Positions 23,187 to 35,973 of a stretch of 64,000 nt of DNA are shown here, in pieces. Within the stretch, counting starts at the first letter, position 1; every line of letters begins with the position of its first letter. Under the pieces are notes generated by a model, which had not been told where the DNA came from, did not search any database, and was given only the letters and a program-made list of their open reading frames with translations. This DNA is from Microstegium vimineum (Eukaryota; Streptophyta; Magnoliopsida; Poales; Poaceae): the NCBI GenBank assembly GCA_022036555.1, contig CM039130.1, forward strand, positions 10,589,285 to 10,653,284. Reading direction: 5' to 3'. The translations under genes and the position numbers were made by a program.

Positions 23187-25973
23187 TTACTTAAAGAGTT
23201 GAGGGTAGGTTTTTCTTAGATCTTCCTCTCTTTCCCAAGTGGCCTCTTCTTCTGTGTATCGATTCCACTGCACTTTGCACATCTTGATGACCTTACTCCT
23301 TGTAATTCTTTCAGCTGTCTCCAAAACCTTAACCGGGTATTCCTCATAGGTCAGATCTTCCTTAACTGTAAGTTCCTCCAATGGTAACTGTTCTTCGGGT
23401 ACTCGCAAACACTTCTTGAGCTGAGATACGTGAAACACATCATGAACTCCTGACAAACTTTCTAGTAACTCTAACCGATAAGCAACTTCTCCACGTCTCT
23501 CAAGAATCTTAAACGGGCCAATATATCTGGGTGCTAACCTTCCTTTCATATTGAACCGTTTCACACTTCTCATAGGTGACACTTTCAAGTAAACATAATC
23601 ACCTACCTCAAAAGACAAATCTCTTCTTCGGTTATCAGCGTAACTCTTCTGTCGGGACTGTGCTATCTTCAGATTATCTTTGATTACTCAGACTTGTTCT
23701 TCTGCATCTCTCAGGACATCTGGTCCAAACACTTGGGTTTCTCCCATTTGATTCCAGAACAACGGAGTTCTACACTTCCGTCCATACAAAGCTTCAAACG
23801 GTGCCATCTTAAGACTTTCCTGATAACTGTTATTATATGAGAACTCAGCATAGGGCAAACTCTTGTCCCAACTCGTACCATACTGCAAAGCACAAGCTCT
23901 CAACATATCTTCTAGCACTTGGTTTGTTCTTTCTGTCTATCCATCTGTCTGAGGGTGATAGGCTGAGCTAAAATTCAACACTATTCCGAGGGACTCATGC
24001 ACTTTCCTCCAAAAGTGCGAAGTGAACTGGGTTCCTCTATCTGACACAATCTTCTTTGAAACTCCATGCTGGCATACTATTCTTTCCATATACAACTCTG
24101 CTAACTGTGCTCCCGTATAAGTGGTTCAAACTGGCAAGAAGTGAGCTACCTTAGTCAAGCGATCAACTATGACCCAGATTGAGTCATAACCTTTCCGAGT
24201 AAGCTGTAACCCAACTATGAAATCCATACCAACTTCGTCCTACTTCCATTCAGGTATCTTCATCGGTTGCAACAATCCTGCGGGTCTCTGATGTTCTGCT
24301 TTAACCCTCTGACATGTATCACATATTACTACATACTCTGCCACGTCACGTTTCAATCCAACCCACCAATATTTCTCTTTAAGATCTAAGTACATCTTAG
24401 TGCTTCCTGGATGTATTGAGTAGGTTGACTCATGAGCTTCTCGCAGAATCGTCTATCGAATAGACTTGATGTCGGGGACATAGATCCTCTTTCCATACCA
24501 TAATGTACCATTCTCATCTAACTGGAATCCTGGTGACTTTCCTTCCTTCAAGTTCTCAACTATCAACTGCAGATTCTTATCCTGCAACTGACCTTCATGG
24601 ATCTCCTTTTCTAGTGTAGGCTCCACTACCATCTCCATAGCATTAGCAACAATGCTCAAGTTGAGACGCTCAAGTTCAGCACACAACTCTTCAGGCATAG
24701 GTATTATCCGAATCTCATTAGCATAACTCTTCCTGCTAAGAGCATCGGCCACAACATTGGCTTTACCAGGATGATAGTGAACATCTAGGTCATAATCCTT
24801 AATCAGCTTCAACCAACGACGTTGCCTCAAATTCATATCTGATTGCGTAAAGATATACTTCAAGCTCTTATGGTCGGTGTAGATATCACACTTATGACCA
24901 ATAAGATAGTGTCTCCATATCTTCAATGCATGAACCACAGCTGCTAACTCCAAGTCATGAGTAGGATAGTTCAACTCATGCTTCCTCAGTTGTCGCGAAG
25001 CATACGCAACAACCCTTCCTTCTTGCATAAGCACACAACCCAAACCAAGACGAGAGGCATCACAATAGATAGAGAACTTCTGACTCAAGTCTGGCAAGGT
25101 CAACACAGGAGTTGTAGTCAATCTCTTTTTCAATTCTTCAAAGTTAGCCTGACACTTCTCTGACCAAACAAACTTGGCATCCTTATCAAGCAACGCGGTC
25201 ATAGGTTTAGCCAGCTTGGAGAATCCTTCAATGAACCTTCTATACTATCTAGCTAAACCAAGAAAACTGCGAATTTCGCTAACATTGGTTGGGGGTTTCC
25301 AATTCAGTACATCTTCCACCTTACTAGGATCAACTGATATACCTCCGTTAGACACAACATGGTCAAGAAAAGAAACTTCTTTCAACCAAAATTCACACTT
25401 ACTCCTTTTAGCATACAACTGGTGCTCTCGAAGCTTCTGTAATACTAGTCTTAAGTGTTCAGCATGTTCATCATTGTTCTTGGAGTAGATTAGAATATCA
25501 TCAATAAATACCACCACAAACTTATCAAGGTATTCCATAAAGACCTTGTTCATCAAATACATGAAGTATGCAGGTGCATTGGTAAGACCGAATGACATCA
25601 CTGTATATTCATACAACCCGTACCTCGTAGTTAATGCTGTCTTGGGAACATCTGAAGCACGGATCTTCAACTGATGATAACCAGACCGAAGATCAATCTT
25701 GGAGAACACACAAGCACCTTTCAACTGATCAAACAAATCATCGATTCTGGGCAAAAGATACTTGTTCTTGATAGTTACCTCATTAAGTGACCGATATTCA
25801 ACACACATCCTCTGACTGCCATCTTTCTTGTCAACAAAGATAACCGATGCACCCCAAGGTGAAGAACTAGGACGAATAAAACCTTTATCCGACAGCTCTT
25901 TAATTTGTTTCTTAAGTTCTTCTAATTCTTTTATTCCCATCCTATATGGTCTTTTAGCTATAGGTGCAGTTCA
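23187..25973 (-). pseudogene. Chromovirus pol: RT, RNase H, integrase, chromodomain (several stops)
   Basis: RT (25940-25245) with FIRPSSSPWGASVIFVDKKD, LRSGYHQLKI and active site FIDDILIYSK. RNase H (25202-24453) with YCDASRLGLGCVLMQ, ELAAVVHALKIWRHYL and YTDHKSLKYIF. Integrase (24450-23690): CDTCQRVKAEHQ zinc finger, then core Asp in VGMDFIVGL, Asp in VSDRGTQFTSHFW, and Glu after HPQTDG. The C-terminus 23618-23187 holds the GPFKILERRGEVAYRLEL box and a chromodomain (EEYPVKVLE...VQWNRYTEEEATWE), which in this clade guides insertion to chromatin. In-frame stops: TGA 25971-25973, TAG 25245-25247, TAG 24453-24455, TAG 24240-24242, TGA 24126-24128, TAG 23937-23939, TGA 23688-23690. Catalytic residues other than those in the protease are kept. 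Confidence 0.92.
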
Positions 25974-27607
25974 AGGTATTAACTCAATTATAAATTCAAT
26001 GTCACGGTCGGGAGGCATACCTGGCAAATCTTCCGGGAATACATCTGGAAATTCATCCACAACCCTATCTGTTGGGTTGTCAATCTCCTCAAGCTGATTG
26101 ACGGCGGCTGTCGGTGGAGGTTCCATAACCACATCAACACTGATCCTGCTCCCTGTAGGTGTAGACAATTCAACTATCTTCTTATCACACCTGATCACTG
26201 CACTATATGTCTCTATCCAATCCAATCCCAAAATGACATCAATTCCAGCGGTTCTCAGCACAATAAGTCTAGCTTTGAAGTCTATTCCCTTTAGAGCAAC
26301 AGTAACCGATGGACAATAACAATCGGTTCTCATAACCCCACCCGGTGAATTTATGATTATAGGGTTTTGCATTGCTAACATAGATATTCCATGCATTCTA
26401 ACAAAAGCTTGCGATATGAAAGAATGCGAAGCTCCAGAGTAAAAAAGAACAGAAGTGGGGATGGAGTTGACTTGGAACGTACCCATCATCACTTCTGGCG
26501 CTTCCTGAGCTGCTTCCGCGGAGACATGGTTCACACTCCTTCCATGTGGTGATGGTTGGTTACTTCCCCTTTGGTTGTTGCTACCTTGGCTTGGGGGGTT
26601 CAACTGATTCTGCTTCTTGGGGCAGTTGTAGGAGATGTGTCCGGGTTCACCAAAAGCAAAACACTTGATCGGGGTATTGGGAGCATTAGTCTTTGCTGGG
26701 GTATTGCTGGATGAGCCTTGACGAGGTCCTGAGTAACCACCCTGTTGCTGGAATGGTGGACGTTGCTGGTTCGGGTTACGGTTCCCAAAGTTAGATGTGC
26801 CTTGGTACCTCTGCTGGTAACCCTGCTGAGGATAGTTGGGACGCTGGCGACTGTTGCTCCCAGAAGCTTGTCCCCTAAGCTTCCTCTTATTGTCCATCTC
26901 CCTACGTTCATTGTCCAGGACGATGGCACGGTTCACCAAGGATTGGAAATTCGGGTATGTATTACCCTTCAGCTGCAACCGGAGATCATAGTAGATCCCC
27001 TTCAAGAAGAGACGCTGCTTATCAGCATCATCCCTTACTTCATTGGGAGCATAGCGAGCTAGCTGCGAGAACTTGTCATGGTACTCGCTGACTGACATCT
27101 GTCTCAATCGGAGGTTCCTGAATTCTTCTTGCTTTAGCTCTATGATTCCCTCTGGAATGTGGCACGCCTTGAAGTCCTGGGAAAACTCTTCCCAAGAGAT
27201 AGAGGGAGCATTACCGGGGCGAGCATCTTGATATGTCTCCCACAAGTCTGGGTTGCACCTTGAAGTTGACCAGAAGCATACAACACTTTCTCCTGGTCAT
27301 TGCACTGTGCGATGTTGAGTTGCTTCTCCATCGCCCGCAACCAATCATCCGCCTCCAACGGATCATTGGCATGAGAGAAAATAGGAGGGTGTCCTTGCAG
27401 AAATTCCCTCCGCTTGTTGACAGGTGGAGCTCTAGCAGGTTGATGGGGTTGGTTCTGCATGAACTGCATCATAGCTTGCATTGTCTGCATCATCTGAGCC
27501 TGCATCTGCTCTAGAGTCATCGCAGGTGGTGGAGGTAGAGGGTGCTGGTTGTTGTCGTTGTTGTTGTCACTGGTGTTGGATCCGGAGTTAGTCCTGGTGC
27601 GAGGCAT
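25971..27607 (-). pseudogene. Chromovirus gag and protease (one frameshift)
   Basis: Gag starts at 27607 (MPRTRTNSGSNTSDN), with a Gln/Met-rich N-terminus, then FLQGHPPIFSHANDPLEADD of the capsid domain. The frame changes near 27240, and capsid continues as WEEFSQDFKACHIP and EFRNLRLRQMSVSEYHDKF. A Gln/Pro/Gly-rich stretch leads to one zinc knuckle, CFAFGEPGHISYNC, in which the second Cys is Phe. The protease part has FYSGASHSFIS, where the catalytic Asp of the usual D-S-G is Tyr, and VILGLDWIETYSAVI. The ORF runs into pol after a stop at 25971-25973. Gag forms the particle and the protease would process the polyprotein; both active-site losses add to the view that this copy is dead. Confidence 0.88.
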
Positions 27608-28244
27608 CTGACACATAGAACATAAGAACAAATTTAAAACCTGACACAGGACGAGTTTGCAACTTTTCTGGATTTCAGCACAACAGCAGTCTAGAAAAAC
27701 AGTCATATCTGAAGTTCCTGAACTCAAACAGAGGCAAAGCTTACATGGTTGGAAAGATAAAGAATGTATCTACAACTTTCGTAATTCTGACTTTTTCTGA
27801 TTCTGAAATTCACTTACTCATAAACTGTGTTTAAACAGATCTGTCCAGATTACCAAACTGCGCAGAAACATCAACTTGCAGGAATTGTTTCTCTTAACTC
27901 CCAACATATATTAAGGTGCTTCTTGCGGCCACGGAAAGATAAGGAAGTATACTGTTTTCAGTTAAAGTTTTGTGATTTTAGGAAGTTCAGAATTAATTAA
28001 GCAAAATTAACAAGCCAGAGAGGTCTGAAAAGACAGATTAACAAAAACTGCAACTTTATTATTATTAAGCTTTTCAAGCAACCCAACCTAAGCTATGAGC
28101 GTTGTGGACAGGCCACAACCTCAACAATCATTACAAAGAACCAACTCAAACATTAGCAAAAGCACAAGCAACTAAACACTTAGAAGAACACTAGCACACA
28201 CGACTCACGAACTAGCAAATAAACTATAAAGGGGATTCCTAGCC
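27608..28244 (-). other. Chromovirus leader between extra ORF and gag
   Basis: About 640 bp, no coding sequence recognised. Moderately AT-rich. Confidence 0.6.
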
Positions 28245-29017
28245 CTAACTCTTCTTGATCTTCTTGAAGTTTAAAGGCAACCCAAACTCTTCACGAAGCT
28301 CATCTTGTTGTTGATAACTGCGCTTGAGCTCCTTGCGCAGCTCCTTTGCTTCTATTAGGAGATGACCATACATGCTCATCATCTCTTGGACGAAGTCGAC
28401 GAGCTCATTCAGGACGAGGCCACCTTCACCGTTAGGTTCGGCGATTATCCAACCTTGCTCCGCATCGAAACGGGGGATGAAACGGCGTCGGGTGTTGGCA
28501 ATCCTTTCTCTGAACTTGTTGTGGATGGCCATATATGCAGAGAACGCGGCGTCCTTCATACTTGCTTCTATGGTAGGATGAGCAACACAGCTATGAAAGG
28601 TATAATCCACACGTTCAGCTGCTTGCCCACCAGCACTTCCACAGATGTAGATCTTCGCCTTCTAGTAGGTATTGGCGAGGGAGTGTTTGTATTCCTTGCA
28701 AGTGTACATGGTTGCAATCTCGGGTCCTGGGTGGCATTCTCCCACCAGGTCCACCAGCTAGGACTGAGTGTAGCTGCTGTTCGCTCCTCCTCGGATATAC
28801 TTAGTGCGGATCCACCCTGGCTCTTCTGGCAGATCTTCATCGGCAACATCGGAAGTAGAGGAATTAACATCAGCACTTGGGGCATGGGGGCTCTCTTCCC
28901 CATGGTACTCTTCGCCACTGGATATTTCCTGGACTTCCTCCTCTGGTTCTTCCTGAGATTCCACCATTGTCGCTTATGGTTCAGGAGGGGCAAACTGTTG
29001 CAGAGGAACACGTTCAC
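28245..29017 (-). pseudogene. Extra ORF upstream of gag in the chromovirus (orf0-like)
   Basis: Sense-strand reading lies between the PBS and gag. The first part (28967-28758) is acidic (EEPEEEVQEISSGEEYHGEE) and Ser-rich; a second part in another frame (28610-28245) reads FSAYMAIHNKFRERIANTRR and ends with a coiled-coil-like LRKELKRSYQQQDELREEF and a basic tail FKKIKKS. Frames differ, so there is at least one frameshift near 28610-28700, or the two parts are exons. Some rice gypsy elements (RIRE3/RIRE8 type) are known to have an additional ORF in this place; its function is not known. Confidence 0.5.
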
Positions 29018-29220
29018 TGAAACTGAGACGAGCTGATCGGCGAAGGGTAGGCATCTTTAACCATGACAAAGATATAGATAGAATAGAACAACATTTTCAC
29101 AATAGAATAAGTCAAGTGTAGCAAAAACAGTTTGAGAAAATATTTATGCAAGAATGTAAGCATGAAAAGAGAAGGTAAGAAGACCATTCTAACTAGGCTT
29201 GCGTCCTACAGTCAACACTT

Positions 29221-29232
29221 GCTCTGTTACCA
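29221..29232 (-). promoter_or_regulatory. Primer-binding site, initiator tRNA-Met type
   Basis: On the minus strand TGGTAACAGAGC, three bases after the 5' LTR end. It differs by one base from the usual TGGTATCAGAGC, complementary to initiator tRNA-Met. Confidence 0.8.
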
Positions 29233-29235
29233 ATT

Positions 29236-32200
29236 TGTCACACCCAATTTTAAGGATAAAATTGAATATGAATAACTCATGTGTGCCCAGAGATCAATCA
29301 CACACACAAGCCGACAAATCTTTAAATAGTACCATCACTGAGTGCTTATTACATAATGAATAATATTCTTCATCAAAACAGCGGAAAATAAAGATAACTC
29401 TCGCGACGAAGCTCCACTTCACAGGGAACGCCGACTGGTTGACCACTAGCCTAGTACTCCTCACGGTAGCCTTCATAGCCATCTGAAGGGGTTGAGAAAG
29501 CAAGATTGAGCACTTAAAGTACTCAGCAAGAGTAACATAGGGTTATGAAGCTCAAAGGCTGACACTGTCTGAACTGCGGTTGCTTTTATCTTGGTCAAGT
29601 TTTACCAACACTTAGCTTTAGTTATGCATACCCAATTAATAACCACATGATAAGATTAATAATCAACATTAATAATTAAACAACAGGATCATATACACTG
29701 TGAGTTTTCTAGGTCGCTCGTAACCGTGAGCACGGCTATCATGATAGATTTACACTCTGCAGAGGTTATACACTTTACCCACAAGCCATGTTGCCCTTAT
29801 GCCCGGGTTTATGACTCTCATAAAACTTCCAAGGTGAGTGGGCAGGGAACACTATGAAGTCTTTCAAAAGTCTTCCCGACATGTTGCCAGACCCTACGGA
29901 CCCAAGGGCAAGGGGTATGTAAACCCCTACTCGATGGTACCTTTCGAAGCGGTAACCACCCTAGGACATGCCCTACAACTAGCTCGGCAATGGTGCCTTT
30001 CATGAACTGCCAACATGCTAGTAAGAATCTTCATACTTGACTAAAGCCAGAGCCATTATAGCACTCGTGGTTGCATTATTATCCCAGCTTTTGCCCTACA
30101 GTGGGGTCCTATTCCATGTTGCTATAAAAGCAAATTTTATCTCATTGTTGCATATATCATTAATCAAGATTCATCTCCAGATCCATGATTGTAAAGCATA
30201 GCAGAGCTACCCATATGCATATAAACCCATGGTGACAAGGTAAAGGATAACAAAGCTATGGTATAGATCTAATAGGAATCAAATTAGACACATGCAATAA
30301 TGACTAGATGAATTAGGGTGAATAGGTAACAAGGATGATCCCATGTTAAACTTGCCTTGATCACAAAGCTCCTGGTGATCCTGCTCTCCTGCAAAGAACT
30401 CTTGCTCACCGAAGATCTCACCGGCTGTACTCGATCAACATCACCACGCAATCATCCGAACGATCATACACGAAGCAATAAAGATGTGATCAGAACATTA
30501 CACCATAAACAATAAAGAGACTTTGAAAAGGTTATAAAACAGATCTATACTTTACTATGATCACAAAGACGCGAGAATCATGCTAATCGGATCTAAAATG
30601 AATAAACTATAGATTAAACAAGATTTTGAAAAGGGCAAGATTAAAGCATTAAAGAATTAATTTACTTTGATTTTCAAAAGTAATTAACATATATGACATC
30701 TATACTACTGGATAGAGCATAAAATTACGGATCTAACGCAACTTGAACGGATCGATTTGGATTTAAAACGAGCAAAATATAGGCATTTGAAAATCAGTGG
30801 CAAAACTATAATTAGGGTTTTTCTTTTATTTTCAAATTAAACTGATCTGAAAGGGGAATACGCTTTCCAGAGAGAGAAAGCGCAAAGCTGAAATCTGATT
30901 TATGGACTGCGGGTTGAGAGGAGAAAAGAGCAGGGTCTCTTTAGCAAATATGTCACGCGAAGGGTTACGGGGCAATCTGGTTCGTTGGATCTGAGATGGA
31001 TGGATCGGATTAGAACAGAGGGAAGAGGGGGCAGCGCTCCACCGGAGCAGAGGCGGATGGCGAGGGCGCCATGGCCGGCCGGTGGCGGAGCTCGCCGGTG
31101 AAACTTAGTAGGGCTCTCCAGGGCTCAGTTTCCAAAACCAGAAGCACCGGGAGAGAGAGGAGAGGAAGGCGAACTCGCCTAGGAGCTCGGAGGGACTCGG
31201 GATTGACCGTGGGTGGCCGGCGGCGTAGAGCAGTGGCGGCGGAGGCTCTGCGCACGGTAGCGTGAGATGATCAGAGGCTCGGGTGCTCAATCCGGCCGGG
31301 AAAAGGCTCGGGGAGCAAGAGGAGAGCAGGACGAACCCACCGAGGGCCACTGCAGGGCTCGGGGGCGGACGGGAAACGCCGACGGCAGTGAACCGCGGCG
31401 GCGGTTGCTCTGCGCACGACGGCGAGGTCCAACAGAGCACAACCGAGGGAGAAAAGAGAGGGGAAAGACGTTCAGTACTTACGCGAAGACGATGCGCGGC
31501 CCGGGGAAGAGCTTGCGGCGTCCGACGGCGCAGAACGGCGCTCAGCGGCGAGAGCAGAGCGGCGGCGAAGGCGCGGTGCTGCTGCTGCTGCTGCTAGGCG
31601 ATGTGAGGACGGCTGAGATGATGGGAAAAGCGGCGCGGGGTGCCGAGCTATTTATGGCGGGGTCGGGGGAGGGTCCCACGCGGAGGGGAGCGCGGAAACC
31701 GCGGGGAGGCGGTTGCGGACGCGGCGTCGGCGCGGCGTTGCGGCGGGAGTCCGATGTGACACCCTGTGTCAAGCTTGCATTAGGAGCATCATTAGCCACT
31801 AAGCACATCATTTCATTGCATTCATGTTTGCATATGCTATCATCTCAAGTGTGTGTTTATATGCTTTAAAACTAGAATTTAATAGGTGTTTTGTGCTTAA
31901 TCTTGTGCTTAACCAGTTTAGTTAGCCTTTGTTTTGCTTAGAGTAAAAGTGTGGTTTGTTTTTGTTTTGTTACCCTGCTTAGTTTCTTCAAGTAAAAGAA
32001 AATGGAGAAGGAAATCAGAATCGAGGCAGGTCGAGCACCACCCTCGATCTCGACCCCACCGCTCGATGATGGACCGGGTCCGAGCAAACGACCCCAGGCC
32101 AGAGGCTCGACCGAACCCGAGGCTCGATCGACCCGTCAGTCTATCGACGCCCCACCCTCGAGTTCTAACCCTCTACGTCTACCCTCGATGACGGACTGAG

Positions 32201-35200
32201 GCTTGAGCGAACGACCCCGCACGGAAGGCTCGACCGAGTCGGAGGCTCGATCAGCCGATCGACCCTACCCTCGATATCGACCCTCTCCCGCGCGCTCGAC
32301 CGCACGCACGTGTCGCGCACGCTCGCGCGCACTCACCCGATCGCGGCTGAACCGTACGTCGGAGTCATCCACCGCGTGGCCGCCGATGCCTGACCACGGA
32401 AGTGGAACACGCCATCGCCGCCGCTTCGGCCCTGCGCCAACATCGCTGTCGCCGATCGCCCCGTCTCGCTCAAATCCACGTTAACGGCGCTAGGACCAAG
32501 TCGGCTCCGCTTTTCCGCCGCTGACGTCCTGCTTCGCCGCCGCAGACCTGCCAGCCGCCCTGCCGCGCGCCGCGCCGTCGTTTCGCAATAACGTCGCCGC
32601 AGTGCCGCGTCCGATCAGCGCCCCGCCTTGTCTTTTTCGCAGTTAAGCGCGAATCCGCGCTAACGGCGCGTCGACCAAGTCCCGCTCTATTTCGTCGCCG
32701 CAAGCACGCCAGCGCCACTGCCACCGCCGCGCCATCGCGTCACATCCCCTCTAGCAGCGCCGGTCGGCCATGACCAAGCAAGGAGGAGCGCCTATACCTC
32801 CACCACCTCCCGCACTCGTCCACACTCATCCGCACTCGCGCAATCGCCCGCAGTTCTCTGTTCTTCTTCGCGCCGAGAGCTCCCAGCACCGCAATCGCCT
32901 TCTTCTCCAATCCACACCACCAGAGTTCCTTTGCTCAGTTCCTCTCGCCCTAGCTTTCGCCTTTGCCTGACAACCTCGCTGCTCGCCTCTTCTTCCCCAG
33001 CCGTGGACTCCAGTCACCGGAACGCCTTCGCCGTTCTTCGACTCCGAGTCGCCACCGCACCGATCAACCAGCGTTCGCCGTTCACCGTCTCGTCTCCGAC
33101 GCCTCCATCTTCGTGGAAGCTTCGCCGGAGTTAACCGAGGTGAGAACGCCGTTCCCCTAGCTTCAGTTCGACCCGTGTCGTTACAGCACTGTTGGCTGTG
33201 CGCCATTGCCGCCGCCGCGGAGCTTGCACGTGGACAGGTTTCAACAGAGCCTCTCCGGCTCAGTTAGCCCTTGAGCCGCACTCACCACATCACCACGATG
33301 CTCACGCACCGCTTTGCCGATGATCGCTTTGTCGATGATCGCTTTGCCGATGATCACTTCGCCGTGTTGCACCGCCACCGCACACTGTCGACCCCTCTTC
33401 ACGGTCGCGCCAGTTCAACCAACACCACCAGTGGATGCGCGTAAGTCATCCTGAGCCTAGCACAGCCAATCCTGCCGCCGAAGACTTCACCATCGGCGAG
33501 AAAACGTCAATCCGCACCGTTCTCTGTTTTCGATCGACGGTCGCTGGACCTCGAGTAATTGAGGGTCATCCTCGAGTAATCGAGGGTCACGCCCGTCAGT
33601 TGCCTCGAGTGCCTCTGCGTGCCTCGAGCCCGTTCCCGAAATGATTTCCTATTCTGTTTTCAGTGGTATGCCTTGCTTGTGTGTTTTTATCTAGAGTTAG
33701 TAAAGTCTTGTTGCTAGTTTCTGTTTAGAATAAGTATAGCCTGTTGTGTCCTGCTAGCTAGTAGCTCGAGCCTTAGTAGCCTTGTGGTAGTTTTCTTGGG
33801 TGTATGCTTAGAATCTCTGTTGTGTGTTAAATCTTGTTCAAGCATCATCCCTGCACCTTTCAGTTATTTATTTATGCATTGCAATCATTTAGGATCCGTG
33901 GAGGAACATCAGGAGCCCACAGAGACCGAAGTCCAGGAGGTACAGGAGCTGTACGAGGAGTACCAAGAGCTTGACACTAACCTTCCTGAGTGCCCTGACC
34001 ACCAACCCTCCACCTTCTCTCAAGGCAAGCCCCGGAGCATTCTTAAGCCTCCCAGTTTTTACAATTAATCTACTTGAGTATTTTATACTATGATGCATTA
34101 GGTAATAGGAGTTGTTTTGAATCCCAAATTGATGCATTACCATCCTTGATACTTGTTTTACCTACCTTGTTACCCTGTTAATAATAAAGTAAAAGCAACC
34201 GCTTAGCATGCTTAGAATAATGGTTACCTTTCTTTTTATGTTTCGTATTATCCCTTGTGGGTAATACTATCACGGTTGGCTATATTCGCTATCGTGGAAA
34301 GAACCTATGGTAGTAATGAAATACGGTCAACTGGAAGGCAAGTGCACCAAGTGGTCAAGACTTGGGGGCAGTCCGTCCGTTGGATCATGTAGGTTTGTAC
34401 ACGATGGTGGCCCTCTTACATCTTTGAATGCGCCCTTTCACATAGGGGCCGTCGGGAGTGTCGACCCCGAAGCCGAGTAAACATTGTCCGGGCCGGAGCT
34501 CGCTCAGCTGTGAGCACCCCTCTAGACTGTAGGCATGATCTGCCCCGTGGTGGCCATCTATTTTCTACAATTGGGGTGGACCCATGCGAGCCCACGTCGA
34601 TTACCACCTGGACTTTGTTGAGCGGTAACCTAATGCTGACCCGACGGGGAAAGTATGGGCGTGCGTTAAAGGTAATCTGACCAGCTGGTGTATATCGATT
34701 CGAATTGCCGCCCCCCACTGGATATGGGGGATTATGCTGAGCTTCACCACGGTACAACTCCATGCGACATCTTAATGGTTCTACTAAAATGTTGATGAAG
34801 GAACTGGATATATGTTATTATATTGCTTGAGTAGAATCAAGTGTGTGATCTAGTATGGATGCAATAACCTAGAAATAATTAGTAGGATAAAAGATGACTG
34901 CTCATCGTCTCATTAAAGTGAACTCCTTTAATTAAGCATTTCCGTAAAGTAAAGCTTACCCAACTCCAGATATAGCCACGCATACCCTTGGAGTCTTTTT
35001 TTTCAGTTAGACGGGTAAGTCTAGCTGAGTACATTCCCGTACTCAGGGTTTATCCCGTTGTTGCAGATGGCCAAGTATACATCAGCTATTGTAAGCACTG
35101 TCTCTATCCTTTCTACGGAGAAGATGAGTAGGCCTTGGGCAAGGTCTTCTACAAGCTCACCTTTTGTTGTTGCCGGACCTGACATCGTGGGCACCCCTGT

Positions 35201-35968
35201 CTTTTGAAAACTTCAAATTCCGCTTCAAACTCTGTTTTATTCGGCCACAAGTGTAGTGGCGTAAGTACTACTTTTATTTGGAACAAAGTGTTGTAATAAC
35301 TTTATTTCGTACTTTAAGTATTTTTCGGTTGATCTGTGACTCACTCGAATGTGTATCCCTGAATGTACGCGATCCTGAGTTGATGTAAGAAATCCTTCGA
35401 GATTTCCGGACTACCGGGTTTATATGGGCTCAAGTGTTTTAAATGGTAGTTAAGTCAGCTACATTAGCACTTGATCTCTTATAATCTGGGCGGTTCCGTC
35501 ACATCCGACCCGGACACGAGGAAGGAGAAGAGAGCGGCTGACACGCGGGACCGCCGTGTCAGCGAGAGAGAGAGAGAGAGATCCCGTGCGGTACAGGCCT
35601 GCGGGCGAGCTGGGCCGGGGCGAGGTCGACGGCCCAAGGGAGAAAGAGGGAAAGGGAAGGGGAAGCAGGCCGGTTTGGGCCTCTCGGGCTGAAAGGAGAG
35701 AGAGGGAGGGAAAAGGATTTTCCATTTTCTTTTTGCTTTCTTTTTTCCAAATTGATTTTCAATTTGAATTTGAAATATAGTGTTTGAATTTTGGAAACCA
35801 ACCAAACAAGAAAATGCAGAGGCATGAAATGCATCACACAAGTTAACCCTTACATGAGATTTATTTTATTTTTATTTAATTAATTCTATGATCACACAAA
35901 TGCTTGAATTAAATCAAATTAAATTTAAATTCAAACTAATTTACTCATTCAAATTTTAGGGTGTTACA
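29236..35968 (-). repeat. 5' LTR of the chromovirus, interrupted by a nested element
   Basis: Matches the other LTR base by base at 29236-31754 and 35509-35968. After removing the nested element and one TCCGA copy it is about 2979 bp against 2975 bp. Minus-strand TATA-like CATAAATAG at about 31649. Confidence 0.95.
31755..35503. mobile_element. Probable solo LTR, 3.75 kb, nested in the chromovirus LTR
   Basis: TGTGACACCC...GGTTCCGTCACA, flanked by TCCGA at 31750-31754 and 35504-35508. I see no gag or pol motif, no PBS or PPT, and no long direct repeat inside, so a solo LTR is the simplest reading. Its first third is very GC-rich with TCGA-rich repeats (32020-32340), the rest AT-balanced. 3.7 kb is long for an LTR but known for Tekay-like and Grande-like families. 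Orientation is uncertain; a late AATAACTTTATTTCG-like segment (about 35293) suggests plus. Confidence 0.75.
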
Positions 35969-35973
35969 CCGCC

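Larger units (their letters stand above)
20165..35968 (-). mobile_element. Ty3/gypsy chromovirus (Tekay/Del-like), full length, minus strand
   Basis: LTRs at 20165-23139 and 29236-35968 (the latter carrying a nested element), ends TGTCACACCC / GGGTGTTACA on the plus strand, 5-bp duplication CCGCC at 20160-20164 and 35969-35973. Read on the minus strand: PBS (29221-29232), an extra ORF (28245-29017), gag, protease, RT-RNase H, integrase with C-terminal chromodomain, PPT (23140-23159). LTR divergence from a partial count is about 2-3%, suggesting roughly one million years. Many in-frame stops make this copy inactive. Confidence 0.95.

Noticed and set aside
32300..33140. Possible CpG island promoter
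   Set aside because: GC-rich and CpG-rich, but inside a solo LTR and without a gene downstream.
32002..33160. Pro/Arg/Ser-rich ORFs in the 3.75 kb nested LTR
   Set aside because: Composition artefacts of TCGA-rich and CCG-rich DNA; no start context or conserved motif.
34416..34763. ORF of 115 codons on the minus strand in the nested LTR
   Set aside because: No recognised domain; LTR sequence.
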